Assembly: GCF_004010095.1 (NCBI RefSeq)
Contig: NZ_RRYD01000012.1
Coordinates: 1-64,000 of the forward strand
Length of the DNA: 64,000 nucleotides
Reading direction: 5' to 3'
Source of the DNA: Lacticaseibacillus hulanensis
Lineage (GTDB): Bacteria; Bacillota; Bacilli; Lactobacillales; Lactobacillaceae
In this document: piece after piece, positions 63,536 to 64,000 of the stretch
How positions within the stretch are numbered: position 1 is the stretch's first letter
Layout: each line of letters starts with the position of its first letter
Translations under genes and position numbers: made by a program
The notes under the pieces: model-generated
The model's input: the letters and a program-made list of their open reading frames with translations, nothing else
Told to the model about the DNA's origin: nothing
Database searches by the model: none

Positions 63536-63643
63536 AGGTGACGCGCCTGATTCAGGCTGAATTTTTATTTGGGAAAAAATTTGATGTCATGTGTGCATTT
63601 GCCACCTTTTTTGCGAAATATATCGTGAAGGAGGGAATTAAAG

Positions 63644-64000
63644 ATGACAGACATGAGAATCGACGTTTTACCACAAACCCAGGTTGAGGCCACTGCGCGG
63701 GCGCTGGTGACCAGGCTTTTTGCACTTGCGGGCCAAAACAGTGCGCAGGCGGTGAATTCGGTGTGTATGAACTATCCGCGGCTGACCGGGCTTGCGGTGG
63801 CGACCAGTGCCGAGTTGGCCGCCCTTGATGGGGTCGGAGCGGTGCGTGCCGAGCTACTGACGTCCGCGATTGCGTTCGGTGAGTTAGCCCTGCACAACCT
63901 GAATACGCCGACCAAACAGGTGGTCAGCTCCGACCAGCTGGGTGAGAACCTGGTGCACCGGATGGCGGGTGAAGTGCAGGAGCAGATGCTCGTGTACTTC
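63644..64000 (+). CDS. radC: RadC family protein, N-terminal part (runs off the window)
   Basis: The first 119 residues are present. A helix-hairpin-helix region (ELAALDGVGAVRAELLTSAI, about 65-85) leads into the start of the JAB/MPN domain (VVSSDQLGENLVHRMAG). The N-terminus is shorter and more divergent than usual, without the common LLxxLLRTG block. RBS GGAGGG at 8 bases. Identity rests on these motifs and on position after folC; the metal-binding motif is outside the window. Confidence 0.8.
   Translation, partial: MTDMRIDVLPQTQVEATARALVTRLFALAGQNSAQAVNSVCMNYPRLTGLAVATSAELAALDGVGAVRAELLTSAIAFGELALHNLNTPTKQVVSSDQLGENLVHRMAGEVQEQMLVYF

Overview
The window comes from a high-GC member of the Lactobacillaceae. 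The evidence is the conserved order rpsD - GAF-domain msrC-like gene - ezrA - iscS - thiI - valS - folC - radC, AGGAGG ribosome sites, a T-box leader on valS, Rgg-type regulators, a SEC10/PgrA surface protein and a LpdC/B/D-type gallate decarboxylase cluster. The genus cannot be fixed from the sequence alone. All calls were made by reading the sequence; no database search was run.

Layout. 0.1-8.5 kb: an unrecognised HTH-like protein, a sunset-domain protein coupled to a lipoprotein DNA-entry nuclease, an RRNPP-type regulator, a universal stress protein, a small membrane protein, a probable 6S-like RNA, a GshF-like ATP-grasp protein and a YueI-type protein. 8.8-11.8 kb: a membrane GGDEF-EAL protein and a YitT-type protein. 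11.9-20.4 kb: two paralogous double-length Rgg-like regulators flank a SEC10/PgrA surface protein and a DUF6287 lipoprotein. 20.6-28.0 kb: a small inverted-repeat element, a five-gene redox operon (cupin, SDR, CMD, NmrA-like, LysR), then a LysR gene and lpdC-lpdB-lpdD. 28.2-35.8 kb: a small membrane protein, ssuCBA (ssuA carries an internal deletion), two DUF915 hydrolases, and an Rgg gene divergent from an ABC exporter.

36.03-47.48 kb is a complete-looking integrative mobilizable element inserted at the 3' end of rpsD. It has a duplicated att core, paired arm-type repeats at both ends, a tyrosine integrase, an excisionase, a MobT relaxase with N-terminal HTH, and an oriT of the Tn916/ICEBs1 type. 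It has no conjugation machinery, so it should depend on a helper ICE. Cargo: a membrane protein with a possible exonuclease fold, an Rrf2 regulator divergent from an EgtU/OpuC-like ABC transporter, a lectin-like protein, a quinone oxidoreductase, a PPC/DUF296 protein, and a cadC-cadD cadmium pair.

47.5-64.0 kb is the core block. It is interrupted after thiI by an overlapping pair of Rgg-like genes, an 885-base non-coding region built from two large nested-palindrome structures, an OppA-like binding protein and a second diguanylate cyclase. The T-box-controlled valS, folC and the start of radC follow.

Most novel themes: the double-headed and split-paired Rgg regulators, the nested palindromes at 55.2-56.0 kb, and the rpsD-targeting MobT element.
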